Source: Bacteroidaceae bacterium
Lineage (GTDB): Bacteria; Bacteroidota; Bacteroidia; Bacteroidales; Bacteroidaceae
Reading direction: 5' to 3'
NCBI GenBank assembly: GCA_017472905.1
Contig: JAFUNW010000308.1
Location: 1-6,504 of the forward strand
DNA length: 6,504 bases
Of this stretch, positions 5,511 through 6,504 are shown in pieces (the first letter of the stretch is position 1; the number at the start of each line of letters is the position of its first letter). The notes under the pieces were generated by a model. That model worked only from the letters and a program-made list of their open reading frames with translations. It was not told the DNA's origin and searched no databases. The translations under genes were made by a program, and so were the position numbers.

Positions 5511-6504
5511 ATGAAAAAACTAGTAACATTTCTTTTTTTGCTAATTTTACTGATTCCCTGTAATGTTTTTGCTCAGCGTATCCAACAGAAATTAGGACGC
5601 GGTGTAACGGTTATAAAGAACGGTAGTACGGCATTGGTCTCTTGGCGCAGATTGGCTCAAGAGCCTGAAAACGTGACCTACAACATCTACGTCAATGGTG
5701 TAAAGCAAAACACCACCCCATTAAGCAATACCAATTGCCAGATGTCGGCTTCTATATTCCCTACGGGAAGCAAAGTAGGAGTTACAGCATTGGTAGACGG
5801 TGTAGAGTCGGAGCTGGGTACGACCTACGAAGTAAAGAACTTCGACCTGCGCAACATGTTTGTCAGCATCCGTTTCGACAAATCCCCCCTTGTTGCAGCT
5901 AACTACGGCACTTCTTACGTATGGCCGGCCGACCTTGACGGAGATGGAGAGATGGACTATGTCGTGAACCGAAAAAGTGTTAGTAATGCATTGGATGCTT
6001 ATGTAGAAGGATACCTCCGTACGGGCGAACATTTGTGGACCATACAATTAGGCCCGAACGAATTGAGCTGTTCCGGACAAGACGACATGATTCTTGCCTA
6101 TGACATGGATTGTGACGGAAAAAGTGAAGTAGTCGTACAAACCAGTGACGGTACTCGCTTTTGGGATGCAGAGAAGAAAACTTTCGGTTTGTATGTAAAA
6201 GGTAATACAACCGGAGACACCGATGGAGACGGCATCATTGATTACGAAACTCAATCTTCACGCAATGCCCCACGCTACATGTCTGTTGTTGATGGCATGA
6301 CGGGAAGTGAAAAAGCATCGGTTGAACAAACCTACAATTCAGCTTACAACCGAACAAACAAGTCTTCGTTGATGGGAGACGAATACAACAAGCATGTTGG
6401 CCACGTGGGAGTATTTTATCACGATGGTATTCATCCTGCCGTAGTTATGGAATGGCATATTCGTAACTCCGGAGGATCACACAGTTATTATAACAGTGCT
6501 TTCG
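5511..6504 (+). CDS. Secreted PL11-like rhamnogalacturonan lyase family protein (N-terminal part)
   Basis: The frame is open from ATG 5511 to the window end (331 codons, 3' end missing). Residues 1-21 are a signal peptide (MKK, long Leu/Ile/Phe core, VFA before Gln22). Cys17 is in IPC, not a good lipobox, so I favour type I cleavage. About 22-110 resembles the N-terminal beta-sheet domain of PL11 enzymes (LGRGVTVIKNG, LVSWRRL, NVTYNIYVNG). From about 130 a beta-propeller-like catalytic region begins, with acidic calcium-type motifs DLDGDGEMD (141-149), DMDCDGKSE (198-206) and DTDGDGIID (236-244), and HPAVVM (308-313). Family members cleave the rhamnose-galacturonate backbone of pectin RG-I by elimination. 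Compared with typical PL11 as I remember it, the segments before Asp198 and after Met313 differ, so activity or substrate may differ. The leader 5461-5510 is A-rich with no clear promoter box. Confidence 0.75.
   Translation, partial: MKKLVTFLFLLILLIPCNVFAQRIQQKLGRGVTVIKNGSTALVSWRRLAQEPENVTYNIYVNGVKQNTTPLSNTNCQMSASIFPTGSKVGVTALVDGVESELGTTYEVKNFDLRNMFVSIRFDKSPLVAANYGTSYVWPADLDGDGEMDYVVNRKSVSNALDAYVEGYLRTGEHLWTIQLGPNELSCSGQDDMILAYDMDCDGKSEVVVQTSDGTRFWDAEKKTFGLYVKGNTTGDTDGDGIIDYETQSSRNAPRYMSVVDGMTGSEKASVEQTYNSAYNRTNKSSLMGDEYNKHVGHVGVFYHDGIHPAVVMEWHIRNSGGSHSYYNSAF

Noticed and set aside
5527..5573. Lipoprotein signal (Cys17) in the lyase precursor
   Set aside because: The residues before Cys17 (L-I-P) do not fit a lipobox, and VFA before Gln22 is a good signal peptidase I site.

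Overview
The window looks like chromosomal DNA from a member of Bacteroidales, probably a Bacteroidaceae (Bacteroides-like) species. Three things point there: moderate-to-low GC with AT-rich intergenic DNA, A-rich leaders instead of clear Shine-Dalgarno sites, and -7 promoter boxes of the Bacteroides type (TAnnTTTG), for example upstream of asd. The species is not determined.

Layout. Positions 1-635 hold no recognisable full-length gene but are highly structured. A perfect 59-bp inverted repeat (1-59 and 476-534) brackets 416 bp. Inside are a dispersed-repeat-like palindrome (111-143), a related long hairpin (183-225), an AT-rich stretch, and a candidate rightward promoter box (455-462) just before a very stable hairpin (469-505) that overlaps the right arm. 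Positions 636-4218 form a minus-strand operon, in transcription order: a CPA2-type cation:proton antiporter with a cytoplasmic USP-like tail, tcdA (tRNA t6A dehydratase, ThiF/E1-like) overlapping it by 8 bp, and a LolD/MacB-type ABC ATPase. Positions 4219-4389 are a divergent promoter region. Positions 4390-5400 are asd (aspartate-semialdehyde dehydrogenase) on the plus strand, followed by a strong intrinsic terminator and a hairpin that competes with it. From 5511 to the right edge is the first part of a secreted, calcium-motif-rich, PL11-like rhamnogalacturonan lyase family protein, cut by the window end.

Function. The genes are mostly housekeeping: ion/pH homeostasis, tRNA modification, an export ATPase, and the branch point to lysine, threonine, methionine and cell-wall diaminopimelate. 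The lyase at the right belongs to glycan degradation and may open a separate polysaccharide-use region. It is separated from asd by the terminator, so it is probably regulated independently.

The most unusual part is the left 534 bp. Its architecture (long perfect inverted repeats, roughly 0.4-kb spacer, outward-facing promoter box near one arm) resembles an invertible promoter segment. Both arms contain the same possible gene start (MHSFLKDFYHNKR), one copy running off the left edge. This is a hypothesis: no recombinase is visible, and a MITE-like or duplicated terminator origin is also possible.
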